Source of the DNA: Aradus depressus
Taxonomy: Eukaryota > Arthropoda > Insecta > Hemiptera > Aradidae
Direction of reading: 5' to 3'
Assembly: GCA_963662175.1 (NCBI GenBank)
Contig: OY759221.1
Span: 36,516,045-36,580,044 of the forward strand
Length of the DNA stretch: 64,000 nucleotides
Shown: positions 12,280 to 22,758 of the stretch, one piece after another
How the letters are laid out: every line of letters starts with the position of its first letter
Position numbering within the stretch: position 1 is the stretch's first letter
Made by a program: the position numbers and the translations under genes
Notes under the pieces: model-generated
Databases searched by the model: none
What the model was told of the DNA's origin: nothing
Seen by the model: only the letters and a program-made list of their open reading frames with translations

Positions 12280-12664
12280 TTACCCAGAACAAAATAAGTA
12301 ATTAAGTTTCCACTCTCCCTACAAAACTGATCAACCGTAAAAATCAATAGTTGAGTTAAATGAGGACTTCTGACTTTCGTGTTGATATATTCATTACATC
12401 GGGAGTTATTAGGGTTTTTGAGATATCTCTTCTTCCTTTCGGCCATTTTACGGAAAATTAATATGGGTTTTGAATTTAAATATAAAATTTATTTAGATAA
12501 AATGGATTAATTACATCGACAGTTATAGTCTTCACAGACAAGCACAGAACTGAAATTTATTTTTCATTTTCGAAATCAAGGGGTCGGAAAACAGGAAATT
12601 CCGGTGAAAATTCAGTTGACCGATTAAATAACTTCCCTTATACATAGTATACCTGAGGAAGTAA
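12280..12664 (+). repeat. HTE copy
   Basis: A degenerate start, two monomers (ATATATTCATTACATCGGGAG), then the hairpin end AACTTCCCTTATACATAGTATACC and GAGGAAGT. Confidence 0.65.
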
Positions 12665-13015
12665 AGTGTACTAAGGAATTGTACAGGAAAAACTGTTAGG
12701 AATTGTACAGTGGACAAGCCGGGGTCTACAGTATTCCATTGAGTGGCTGTAACCATACTTTCCTGGAATCATTGCCTCAGCTAGTTTGGCATCACAATAC
12801 TAAGAACCCCCTTTTAGATGGGACTCTCATCCCATTTCAGTGTTTTGTTATTTGTGATAGTACAAGGGTTCGGTTCACTCGGTTCACTATGAACTAAAGC
12901 TGCTTCCAGGTGAAGTTGAACACAACAAAAAAAGGTACGTAGTTTCGGCTCATTATAGTTCACTCAGTGTTCATTATTAATATTAGCAGAAATGTAGTGA
13001 AAGGATCCCCATCCT
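12665..13015. other. No feature recognised
   Basis: Non-repetitive within the window as far as I can see; only short frames without recognisable content. Confidence 0.3.
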
Positions 13016-13122
13016 TTAGTATAAGTATAGGGGAAGTTAGATAATCGGTCAAAAATTCGATACAGAGTTTTCAAAGGAATATCATGTTTTCCGACCTCTA
13101 GATTCCAAATATGAAAAAAACA

Positions 13123-13728
13123 TTAAGGCGTAGTCAAGGTCCACGCCTTAGATTTTCCGTGAAAACGTCGGGATAAAATCATTTTTCATTTTCATTTTGA
13201 TGCTGCCATAGCTCTTGCATTTGCTCGGCACTAGACTTTTTAGGTTTTTTAAATTCCTTTTGATGCGAGCTTTCCTCTGATATGCGTTTTCTATAATTCC
13301 GCGCATATTTACGATTCATATGAGACGACATGTTTCATTTTTTTGCAATTTTCAATTTAATACTGATTTTTACATATATTTCGGCGAATATTTTTATTGT
13401 TTCATTTTGAGTCCTAGTAGTGCTCCTCAAGATCTTTACAATGACACCCGAATCAACGTCCTATCTAAATGCGTTATCACGCTACACTAATTTCTAATTT
13501 TACACAACGCTAATTCGCAACAATCATCCGCCGGCGCCCACACTAGCCCGATAACGTCACAGGCAAAACAAACACGTACATACATGCTCTATCCATTGTG
13601 ATCTCAACCGATGTTATCGCATTATTTGTCTCGTAGTTATTATCGATTGATATCTGACGGTTTTGTAACACAAGAAAGTTTGACCGGCTAACTGTGCTTA
13701 ACGAGCGAATATACGTTTCCACTTCAAA
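13123..13728 (-). mobile_element. MO element, copy B
   Basis: Reads from the reverse of GACGTGAAAACG near 13715 down to GACTACGCCTTA at 13123. One end forms the hairpin TAAGGCGT-11 nt-ACGCCTTA. Carries an intact mini-ORF. Confidence 0.75.
13179..13331 (-). CDS. MO mini-ORF, 50 aa, basic
   Basis: Starts MSSHMNRKYARNYRKR and carries PKKSSAEQMQELWQH near its end before the stop. Arg/Lys-rich with no membrane segment. The KKSSAE-type block resembles short basic motifs I associate with the N-termini of arthropod Helitron-like transposon proteins; that is from memory and unproved. Copy C encodes the same protein with a few substitutions. A host function is not suggested. Confidence 0.4.
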   Translation of the reverse strand: MSSHMNRKYARNYRKRISEESSHQKEFKKPKKSSAEQMQELWQHQNENEK

Positions 13729-13891
13729 AAAAAATTCTATTTGTGTGTGTACCTGTGAACACGATAACTCCCGATAGAATGAATGTATCAACACGAAGAT
13801 TTGTATGTGAATCCAGAACCCTCTAACGACGTCATCTATTATTTTTCAGCCAAATCGCCCAAAGGGAACGAGGTGATTAGGGGAGAGGCTT

Positions 13892-14150
13892 AAATAAATA
13901 AAACAAACTTATTTTTGAAATATTGTCTATTCCACTAAAGATATATATGCATATATAACTACCGGTTTCGGCTTTATACCATCTTTATACTGAGAGTTCA
14001 TAACTAGACCTGACGATGGTATAAAGCCGAAACCGGTAGTTATATATGTATATATATCTTTAGTGGAATAGACAATATTTCAAAAATAAGTTTGTTTTAT
14101 TTATTTATTACAAGTTTCCACAATATGTCCGCGTTTCTCAACTTAGAAGT
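13892..14150. mobile_element. Palindromic Penelope-like remnant with hammerhead-like core
   Basis: Arms of about 93 bases (13891-13983 and 14015-14108), nearly perfect inverses, with a 31-base loop, then a tail TATTACAAGTTTCCACAATA... ending in AACTTAGAAGTTG. An imperfect host duplication of TTAGGGGAGAGGCTTA flanks it. The motif CTGACGA...GAAAC lies at 14010-14033. The tail recurs at 18626-18665 and 23222-23285. Confidence 0.65.
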
Positions 14151-14539
14151 TGTTAGGAGAGGCTTAACTCAAAACTCTAATAACTGCCGTTGTAAAGAAT
14201 GTATCGACACAAAATTTCATATGTGAATTATAAACCCCATAAGGACCTATTAATGAAGGGAGGGGGGATCAGTGGGAGCTCAACACACTAACCCCAATAA
14301 CTGGCGATGTAGGTAATGAATGTATCGACATGAAATTTCATATTCGATATCAGGTGAGGAGAGGGGAGTTCAGGGAAGGGGGATCAATTCGCCGATGTAA
14401 TGAATATATCGACACAAAATTTAGTATGAGGATTTAGAAGCCTCTATGTAAGTCAACTGTTGAATATTAGCGCAAAGGGTCGACTGGTTTTGGAGGGGGA
14501 GCGAAAAGTTTAATTCGTTCTGGTAGGTAAGTATCGGGT

Positions 14540-15340
14540 CCTTTCAAAAGTTCTGTCGTTTTTTTAGGTAATTAAAAATTAAAGAAAGTAATATATATAA
14601 AATCATTTTATTCATCAAAATAAACTCCATTACAATCAACAACCTTATCCCAACGTGACGGTATGTCCCAAATACCTTTTTTTTAAAAAACGATGGGTTT
14701 TTGCCGCAAAAAAACTTATTTAGCCTCCGATTCTAGGCTTTGCCTGTTATGAAAACATTTCTGCCTGAGGCTATTGTCCAGAGATCTGAAAAGGTGATAA
14801 TCAGTGGAGATAGATCTGGGGAATATGGCGGGTGGGGTAAAATTTCCCATCCGATCTCTATCAATTTTTCGCATCAGCTGAGAGCCATTGATAACACCGC
14901 CTCAAATTATTGTATAATACCCATTTTTCATCACAAGTAATCACTTAAACTCAATAATTTTTTAATCGAGAAGCTAGAGATGAAGATGTTAATCGAATCA
15001 TCTTATTGGCATCCGATAACTTGATTTAGGTATCTCCAGGCTGTTGCTTCTGAAATATCTAGCCTGTTACCTATTTCCGAACATGTTTGACGTGGATCCG
15101 ACTCTATTAATTCCTGAACTTGCTATTCTTCGGCAACTTGAGATCTTCCAAGACGAGCCTCGTCTTCGAGCGTTTCGTCGTCTTGACGAAATTTGGAAAA
15201 CCAAAATTGAGTTTTACACTCGAGACAGCCTTCCCACCAAACTCGGAGCATATTAAAAGCCACAGTAGCATTTAAACCGAGTTTATATTCATAAAGTAAA
15301 ATCGACCTAATTTGAATTTCAGTGCCATTTTAATAAATTC
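14540..15340 (-). pseudogene. Decayed, internally deleted mariner-like transposase
   Basis: Read on the minus strand. The N-terminal part near 15310-15000 resembles mariner helix-turn-helix sequence (WFSKFRQDDETLEDEARLGR, then ELIESDPRQTCSEI). A piece KWVLYNN follows near 14930. The C-terminal part near 14850-14640 has DYHLFRSLDNSLR and PSRWDKVVDCNGVYFDE. The catalytic middle is missing and stops and frameshifts are present. Inactive. Confidence 0.85.
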
Positions 15341-15371
15341 GTTTGAATGCCTAGCAATGACTGAAATGAAA

Positions 15372-16070
15372 AGAAATGTTATTATTTTGGGACCGAGGTC
15401 CCCTAAGAATAAATACATACAGTGTTAAGAACAGGAAACAATGAAATATAGTATCAGTACAAAGAAATAAAAAGATAGGTAAATAAAATTAGTGCTACAT
15501 TGGAGAAAAACTATACAATTAAAAAAATAGATAAACAAAATATTTACAAGAAAAAACATAAAATAACTACTTCATTATGATGAAAAATAAATAAATAAAA
15601 GTATCTACATATATAAATAAAAGAGAATAAGCAAAAAAAAAAGAAAATTTATATAACTGAGAAAAAAAATAAAATTGATAATAAAAATCGATCGAGCATA
15701 ATACTGTGATGGTTGATTATAAAAGAGAAGGAAGGATGGCCAGCCAAGGTTTGAAATAAAATTAATTTTAGACAGTAGGGGCTAGATAGAGAAGTGTGGG
15801 GAGAGAGAAGAAAAATAAAAATAGTCAAAATAAAATAAGATAAGATAAAAAATAAATAAATACATGATAAAAATATATTAATGTGTAAAATGAACAAAAA
15901 AAAGGAATAATAATGATTATGATCGAATAATTTAGGAAATATGATAAAAGAAATATAATAAAAATAGAGAATAACAAAGACAAAAAAGAGAGAGAGAAAA
16001 AAAAGGGAAAAGTAATTTGAACGATTAGATAATTAAGGTTGACGAATTAGAGAATACGGGGGAGAGATCA
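15372..16070 (-). other. AT-rich stretch, possible LINE 3' UTR
   Basis: On the minus strand it is T-rich and ends in the hairpin GGGACC-tc-GGTCCC-type block at 15390-15405 (read GGGGACCTCGGTCCC), a style seen at LINE 3' ends. No coding part is attached, so this is tentative. Confidence 0.35.
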
Positions 16071-16392
16071 AAGGGGAGTGGAGATCGTTTAGTGAAGATT
16101 GAAATATTATACTGTTTTCATGGGTAAACAATGCTGTTTACATTAGCAAAGCATTGGAATTAGAATCATAACAAAGACGCTACAGTCAAAATAAACATTC
16201 CTAGTATAGATAATAACATTCATAGTAGGAAGTCATTTAACCAATTAGAATTTTGATGTTGAGTTTAAAAAACAAAAATCTAATTGTCTGTGAGCACTCA
16301 GATAATTTCTGATATAATGTAAATATCGTCAACACAACCAAAATCACAGTGAAATCACAGTGATTTGATATATCAACTGGTGTCACATGATA

Positions 16393-16825
16393 GCTACTTC
16401 CTCAGCCATATAATATATATAGGGGAAGTTATGTAATAGACAATAACTCGATGTTGAATTTTCACCGGAATTTCATATTTTCCGACCCCGTATTTCCAAA
16501 AATTAAAAAAAAAAAATTCTATCTACTGGATAACTTCCGATGGAATGAATATATCACGAACTTTTGTATGTGTTTCCAGAACCCCAAAAGAGAGACTTAT
16601 TGCTTAATTACTGTTATAATTAATGTATCGACATGAAATTTTAAATTTAAGTTCAACACCCCATAAGGAGGTAAACTATTAATTTTCACCGGAATCAGCT
16701 AAAGAGGGGAATCAGAGGGGCACAACATTTAGTATGAGGACTCTGAAGCCGAAACTGTCGATTGGTTTTGGTGGGAGAGCAAACACTTAATTGATTTATT
16801 CGTGTTGGGGAAGTACATAGCTAGT
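16393..16825 (-). repeat. HTE copy, reverse orientation
   Basis: The hairpin end ACTTCCTCAGCC...TATAGGGGAAGT comes first, then GAATTTTCACCGGAATTTC, two monomers, and the reverse of the start block (GGGGAAGTACATAGCT). Confidence 0.75.
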
Positions 16826-17790
16826 GTTTCCCCGGCGACTTTTTTAAAATTTATTTGAACGGTATATTTTGCCAGTTTGGTTATTGGAGGAACCGGATAG
16901 TCAGATGTGGTCAGACTATTATACATGTGACTTACCTGAGATGGACTGTGATTGACTGAGAGACAGTCCAGGATTGTATATGGATGAGCAGGTTACAGAA
17001 TGGTTTGTATTAAAGATGATCTGGTCCCACCCCTGTTTGAATTTCTCAGACCTTGTCTGTGAGCTGTACCCTCAGCAACTTCAGTCATGGATCTACCATC
17101 CAACACATCCAATGAACCTGTGAGTAACTAGATTTAAGAGGAATTATTGATATGTATTTAGTATAGATCACCAAGTCTTACTTTGCCCTGGGTATAGGCA
17201 GATCTTGGGATCCGTAGATTGGTGGGAGGGAGAGGAGACGATAAAAAAAAACGGTGGCTATTAGTTAATAGATTTTAAGATTCATGCCCGGGCTTTAACT
17301 ACAAGGTCATATCGTCTATCATTAGCCCGACTGCAGATGACAAATACCAGCTAAAAATGACCGCCAAATTTATTTATTTTTTTATTAATATAATTATTTA
17401 GTTGTTTATTTTTCAATTTATTTATAAAATCCCCATAATTACAATGTGTAGTTTCTATAATCCCACACCCACCACGTCCTCTTGGTAGCTGGTTGTTGCG
17501 TGAAAAGAATAGTTGCGTCCAAATTGTGTTACAAACAAAAATTAGAAAAATGAATAATGGAACGATTGTATTTTTTCCATGTTTATTTTATTTCTATTGC
17601 TTATTGTCTTTACGTATTAAAAATATAATTGCACGTAAAAGATTATATGGTTGGAAATGTCCTTATACAGCCAGTCATTCTACACTCAGAAATGAGTTTC
17701 TCAGAAGGAAAATTAATAACAATTAACAATAATATTTTGTGTATCAATAAATGGTAATCACTTAACCATTCGGTTATAAAGACACCCACT
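16826..17790. other. No gene recognised; SINE tail scrap at 17282-17330
   Basis: 17282-17330 matches the reversed SINE 3' end (TTCATGCCCGGGCTTTAACT). An open frame at 17493-17726 is AT-rich and resembles nothing I know. Confidence 0.4.
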
Positions 17791-17859
17791 CTTTACTTCC
17801 TGAGCTACACATAGTATAGGGGATGTTATGTAATCTCTTCGTCTGGAAGTAAACCAATT

Positions 17860-18470
17860 TAGGATGATGAGGAACATGCTTGGAATAAAGATAAGTGACT
17901 GGATAAGAAACAGCGAAGGCGAGGCTAAGAAGCCTCGAGATGGGCCGGGCATGTGACAAGGATGGATCCTCGACGATGGGCTAAAGTCTGCATGGAGTCT
18001 ATTCCTAGAGACAGAAGAAGAGGAAAAGAATGACCAGGACTGCAGTGGAGGTATGAGATAGTGGAGAGAATAGGGGATGGATGGTGCACAGTGGACAGCA
18101 ACAGAGAAAGATGCAACTAATGTGTAACAGTACTATTTAAGAAATAACTTTCCTTTTTACTTTTTACATTTGTTTTTTGTTTTATCTTGTTTTATTTTTA
18201 TTTTAATTTTATCTTTATTCAAGAAGTAACAGTTTTACTTAAGAAATAATTTAATTTAGGAACAATCGTTAAAATTCAATACGAACTATTGTCATTTTCC
18301 TTTTTTTCAAATTTTTTTTTTCATTAATTTCAACATTTATTTTCTGATTTCTTTTCTGGTTTCTTTTCGGATTGCTTTTCTGTTTTCTTCTGTTGAAAGA
18401 GCAGTAGACTCAAAACCTCCAAAAGGAGAGGCTTTTGTTCTAAAAGAATGTCAATAAAGCATAATTTTAT
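17860..18470 (+). mobile_element. RTE-like LINE 3' end
   Basis: 17860-18120, across frame breaks, reads as the C-terminal tail of an endonuclease/reverse-transcriptase LINE: a GHVTRMDPRRWAKVC-like stretch, then SIPRDRRRGKE and LQWRYEIVERIGDGWC. An AT-rich 3' UTR ends in the hairpin CTCCAAAAGGAG near 18418 and AATAAAG. A 5'-truncated, dead copy. Confidence 0.7.
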
Positions 18471-18474
18471 TTTA

Positions 18475-18725
18475 TGTAATCTATCATAAACTCGAGATAA
18501 CTTTTTACCATAATTTCATGTTTTCTGACACCAATTCCAAAAACGAAAAAATATAAATCCGTGTCTGTCTGTTTGAGTTTATTGACATACGAGTATTAAC
18601 TCTTCGACCGAATGAATATCTTCTAAGTTGAGAAACGCGGACATATTGTGGAAACTTGTAATAAATATATCGACATCATAAGGACGACACCTAATGATTC
18701 AGTCAAATCATTCAATTAGTTTTTA
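18475..18725 (-). repeat. HTE fragment carrying a palindrome-family tail
   Basis: Body words ATTTCATGTTTTCTGACACC and TTCCAAAAACG, then a monomer interrupted at 18626-18665 by the reverse of the tail found at 14105-14150. Confidence 0.6.
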
Positions 18726-19300
18726 AGGTAAAGTGTTTCCGTGTGTAAATATATAACTGAAAACCACTCTCTATGTACTACTTGGTGTATATATTTCCAA
18801 ATAGTGTGAGGGTAAATATGAAAAGTGTGATCTGTCTCCAGACGGGTGTCCGACCAGAATCTATTTAAACTGCATAAATAATTCAAGGTATCATTTTGAA
18901 TTTCAAATTTGTCTGGGGAAACATCAGGTAACATACATTCTGTTTGTTCGTTCTTTCCCTTGTTATTCATTTCAAAATAGCTGTGGCATAGCATGGTTTT
19001 CTATCACATTTAATTTTCGTATTAACTGTAACGTTGCGTTTCAAATAATTAATACGTAGAATGAGGGAACAATGGTGACACTACAAACCAGTGTTAAAAT
19101 TATGATATCGCATATGTCAATTAAAAAAAAATTAAAATACATTAAAATGTTGCATACCCTGGCTTAATTAAGTTAGGGTCTTGTACGAGTACCTGACGTC
19201 GTACGGGCACAGAACAGAGAATTCCACCCCCACCCCCTGATTTAGGAATCTTTAATTGAAATGGTAATTTTAATGATCGAAATATAAAGTAATTTTTTTT
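18726..19300. other. No feature recognised
   Basis: AT-rich DNA without similarity to other parts of the window that I can see. Confidence 0.3.
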
Positions 19301-19302
19301 TT

Positions 19303-19637
19303 GAGGGCGCCGGTAGCTCAGTGGTATGCGTGCTTGTCTTCTGAGCTCAAGATTGTGGGTTCGAAACCCGACCGAGGCCCTTAGTTTATTTTATCTGGGA
19401 GGTAAAATAAACTTAAGCATGCCGTCCTTCGCATGGGACGTTAAGCGATGGTCCCGAGCCTGTACGATGTCAGGTACTCGTTAAAGACCCCTACCCTAGG
19501 TGAATAAAAATTTAGGGTAGGCAAAATTTAGGACTCCCATAGTAGAGTCGGGCTCATGTCCACCAGAATGACGAAAGAGCGCTCTGGTAGTAGGCGATAT
19601 GACCTCGTAGTTGAAGCCCGGGCATGAGTCATAAAAC
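19303..19637 (+). mobile_element. tRNA-derived SINE, best full-length copy
   Basis: The head has a pol III A box (TAGCTCAGTGGT) and B box (GGGTTCGAAACC), as in tRNA genes. It is followed by a core (TCCCGAGCCTGTACGATGTC) and a tail ending GCCCGGGCATGAGTCATAA. Flanked by a duplication of TAAAGTAATTTTT (about 19285 and 19648). About 335 bases; other copies occur on both strands across the window. Confidence 0.9.
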
Positions 19638-19911
19638 CTAACGTAACCTAAAGTAATTTTTGGTTAATATAGCCCCACTCAAATGTTCTTGCAAATCATT
19701 ATTAAATTTTAAAAAATATCAATTATTATGTTATTTTCTAAAAAAAACTAATGTAAAAACATAATTCCTGCGGCTAGGCGGGTGTTGCACCGTCAGACAA
19801 AAATCGTTTATGTTCTTACAAAAGTAGCCGTCCTAACGATTTTTTTCCTCTTCTATTTCCGCGTGAGACTTTTTTTTTGTAAAATAATAGTTAGTATATT
19901 GTTTGTTTGTA

Positions 19912-20279
19912 GTAGAATCGGATTCATGTCCACCAAAGCGGCGAAAAGCCCACTGTTAGTAGACAATATGACCGGGCATGAGTCACAAAAACAAACAGCA
20001 AATAGTATTTGTAGCACATCATGAGCGAAACCCGGCCGAGAGATAAAAACCATGAGCACTCCGTCCTTCGGATGGGACGTTATACGATGGTAGTTTGTCA
20101 GATATTCGTTAAAAACCTCTACTCAAGCTAACAAAACTTGGGTATATATTGAGTGTATGTAACAATCCGGACTCCCGGATTAGAGTCGGGCTCGTGTCCA
20201 CCAGAGTGACGAAAAAGCCCTCTAATAGGCGATATAACCGCATAGTTAGAGCCCGGGCATGAGTCATAATAACTAACTA
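19912..20279 (+). mobile_element. Two SINE remnants in tandem
   Basis: A tail fragment at 19912-20000, then from 20026 a copy starting at the B box (CGAAACCCGGCCGAG) and running to the end GGGCATGAGTCATAATAACT. Confidence 0.75.
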
Positions 20280-20830
20280 ATATCTGTTATATTAATCATA
20301 TGGTAGAAAATATTTTATAACCTTCAGCTATCTAATAAATAATTTAAGTTAATTGTTTATTCATTATTTTTTTATAGTTTTCGAGTGCATCTATCAACAT
20401 GATGCATTCTCTTTGTTCTGTTGTTACATTCACTGAGTATCTTACATTCTCAAATACAAAATTACTTGACAAAAAATGGTATATAGTGAAGGGGTGTTGG
20501 TTTGAGGAGAGATGGGTGCTTGGTACCCGTTTATGGTGGGTAATCCCAACGCAAATGGACTTAGCTGGCTCTGCGGACTTACGTCCACCTTCAGCGGGAT
20601 TACGGACCCTAAGCCCGTCGTTGAGGCTCTCACACGTCTGTCCCTAGATCTTCAGGATGTTGTCCTTACAGGGATCCGGTTACGCTCCCAGTACTTCTGG
20701 ACCTCTTTGGCTGCCAATATTGACTACATTGGACATTTGGTATTCATATATTTTTTTTGGATATTGCTCTTTTAAAATGTACAGAAGTTGTTTTGTAGAA
20801 CTAGCAATAATATGGATCACTGTGAGAGGG
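20280..20830. other. No recognised family; open frames without homology
   Basis: Overlapping open frames lie around 20399-20890. None shows a domain I know. The block around 20515-20700 is unusually GC-rich for the region. Confidence 0.3.
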
Positions 20831-20837
20831 CATCGGT

Positions 20838-21332
20838 ATTTATTTTATCAGGGAGACAAAATAAACTTCTATTGGGCCAGGAACTTTTAAGCAGAAGGTG
20901 CCAGTAGCTCAGTGGTATGCGTGCTTGCCTTCTGAGCTCAAGATCGTGAGTTCGAAACCCGGACGAGGCCCTTAGTTTATTTTATCTGGGAGGTAAAATA
21001 AACTTTTATTGGGCCAGGAACTTTTAAGCAGAGGGCGCTGGTAGCTCAGAGGTATGCGTGCTTGTCTTTTGAGCTCAAGATCGAGGGTTCGAAACCCGGA
21101 CGAGGCCCTTAGTTTATTTTATCTGGGAGGTAAAATACACTTAAGCCCGCCGTCCTTCGACGATGGTCCCGAGCCTGTACAATGTTAGGTTTTCGTTAAA
21201 GACCCTCACCCTAGGCGAATAAAAATGTAGGTTAGGCAAAATTTAGGACTCCCATAGTAGAGTCAGGCTGATGACCACTAGAGTGATGAAAGAGCGCTCA
21301 GTTAAAAGCCCAGGTATGAGTCATAATAATTA
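20838..21332 (+). mobile_element. SINE with tandemly duplicated tRNA-like head
   Basis: A unit of about 138 bases (linker CTATTGGGCCAGGAACTTTT, then head with A and B boxes, then TTTATTTTATCTGGGAGG) starts near 20840, 20978 and 21115. The core and a shortened tail follow to about 21332. Confidence 0.85.
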
Positions 21333-21403
21333 ACTGCAACACTGTCATGTCGGGATAATTTTACTTCTCAGCTTACGAAGAAAAAAAATGTATAAATAAA
21401 TTC

Positions 21404-21930
21404 GAGGGAGCCGGTAGCTCAGTGGTATGCGTGCTTGCCTTCTGAGTTCAAGATCGTGGGTTCGAAACCCGGACGAGGCCCTCAGTTTATTTTATCTGGG
21501 AGGTCAAATAAACTTGAGCACGTTAAGCGATAGTTCCGAGCCTGTACGATGTCAGGTACTCGTTAAAGACCTCTCCCTTCTCTATAAAAATTCCTACCCT
21601 ATAAAAAGTCCTTCGGATGGGACGTTAAGCGATGGTTCCGAGCCTGTACGATGTCAGGTACTCGTTAAAGTCCTCTCCCCTCCCTATAAAAATTCCTACC
21701 CTATAAAAAGTCCTTCGGATGGGACGTTAAGCGATGGTCCCGAGCCTGTACGATGTCAGGTACTCGTTAAAAACCCCTGCCATAGGTGAATATTAATTTA
21801 GGATAGACAAAATTTAGGACTCCCACAGTAGAGTCGGGCTCATATCCACCAGAGTGACGAAAGAGCTTTCTGATAGTAGGCGATATGACCTCGTAGTTAA
21901 AGCCCGGGCATGAGTCATAATAACTAACTA
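21404..21930 (+). mobile_element. SINE with triplicated 102-bp core
   Basis: Head at 21404-21500. The core word CGTTAAGCGAT occurs at 21521, 21623 and 21725, exactly 102 bases apart. The normal tail runs to 21930. The open frame across it (102 is a multiple of three) is a by-product. Confidence 0.9.
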
Positions 21931-21934
21931 TAAA

Positions 21935-22280
21935 TAAATTCGATGTTGAGTTTTCAACGGAATTTCATGTTTCCCGAATTCCTGATTCCAAAAATGTATA
22001 AAAACAATTTCTGTATAATAATGAATTTATCTACACGTATTTTTATATGTGTTTCCAGAACTCCATAAGGAAGACACTTATTGATTTTCAGCCTAATCAG
22101 CAAAAGGGAAGGAGAGAATTAGGGGGAGGCTTAACATAAAAACCTCAGTAACTGCTGATGTAAATGAATGTATCAACACAAAATTTAGTATGGCGATTCT
22201 GAAGTTTTTATGCAAGTCAACTATTGACGTTTAGTCCGGTCGATTGGTTTTGGAGGGAGAGCGAAAACTATTTTTTTTAT
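21935..22280 (-). repeat. HTE copy, reverse, just upstream of phm exon 1
   Basis: Body block GAGTTTTCAACGGAATTTCA, two monomers, then the reverse of the start (GGTCGATTGGTTTTGGAGGG). Ends about 150 bases before the phm ATG. Confidence 0.7.
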
Positions 22281-22416
22281 TGCAAGAATTTTAAAAATAA
22301 AGAAGGCATATGAGATCAATATGGTGTCTCCGAGTCTGGTTTTGAAGAAGACCCCTGTCCCTAAGAACCTTTTTCTCTCTCCTGGAATAACGCATCTTGA
22401 CGTACTACCCTAAACC

Positions 22417-22436
22417 TCTCTTACTGTTGATTCTAG
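22417..22436 (+). promoter_or_regulatory. Putative 3' splice acceptor abutting the phm start codon
   Basis: A pyrimidine-rich run ending in TTGATTCTAG directly precedes the ATG. It suggests a non-coding first exon upstream, so the promoter is probably not adjacent to exon 1. Confidence 0.45.
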
Positions 22437-22758
22437 ATGCTGGTGGAGCTGATGACAGGCTGGGGGATTGTGGTGGTCACAGCCCTGTTTTTCTACAAGT
22501 TGTGGGGGATGCGGGGTGTGCCCCCCGGTCCCTGGGGCCTCCCCATCGTCGGCTACCTGCCCTGGATCGACATGACGGAGCCCTATAAGACCTTCATGGA
22601 TCTGGCGGACAGCTTTGGTCCTATATACAGTCTGTCAATGGGCTCTGTCTTCACAGTGGTCTTGTCCAGTCCGTCCATCGTCCGGGAGGCCCTGTCCAAA
22701 GATGTCCTCACAGGCCGTGCCCCGCTCTACCTCACTCATGGCATCATGAACAACTGTG
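22437..22758 (+). CDS. phm: phm coding exon 1
   Basis: Encodes residues 1-107 plus the first base of Gly108: membrane anchor, proline-rich hinge and the TGRAPLYLTHGIM stretch. The donor is G|GTAAGT. The ATG directly follows a pyrimidine-rich tract ending in TTCTAG, which looks like a 3' splice site, so the 5' UTR is probably spliced on from an unseen upstream exon. The reading frame stays open past the donor to 23018, but that part is intronic LINE sequence. Confidence 0.92.

Larger units (their letters stand above)
13017..14535 (-). repeat. HTE copy, reverse orientation, with two nested insertions
   Basis: The hairpin-side sequence (TATAGGGGAAGTTAGATAATCGG) starts at 13017. The body is interrupted by the MO element at 13123-13728 and a palindromic element at 13892-14150. 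Monomers resume on each side and the element ends near GGTCGACTGGTTTTGGAGGG. Confidence 0.7.

Noticed and set aside
19315..19380. tRNA gene
   Set aside because: A and B boxes are present, but the fold is not a complete tRNA and the sequence is the head of a dispersed SINE with target duplications.
21427..21789. 120-residue open frame with internal repeats
   Set aside because: Lies wholly inside a SINE whose 102-bp core is triplicated; the frame stays open only because 102 is divisible by three.
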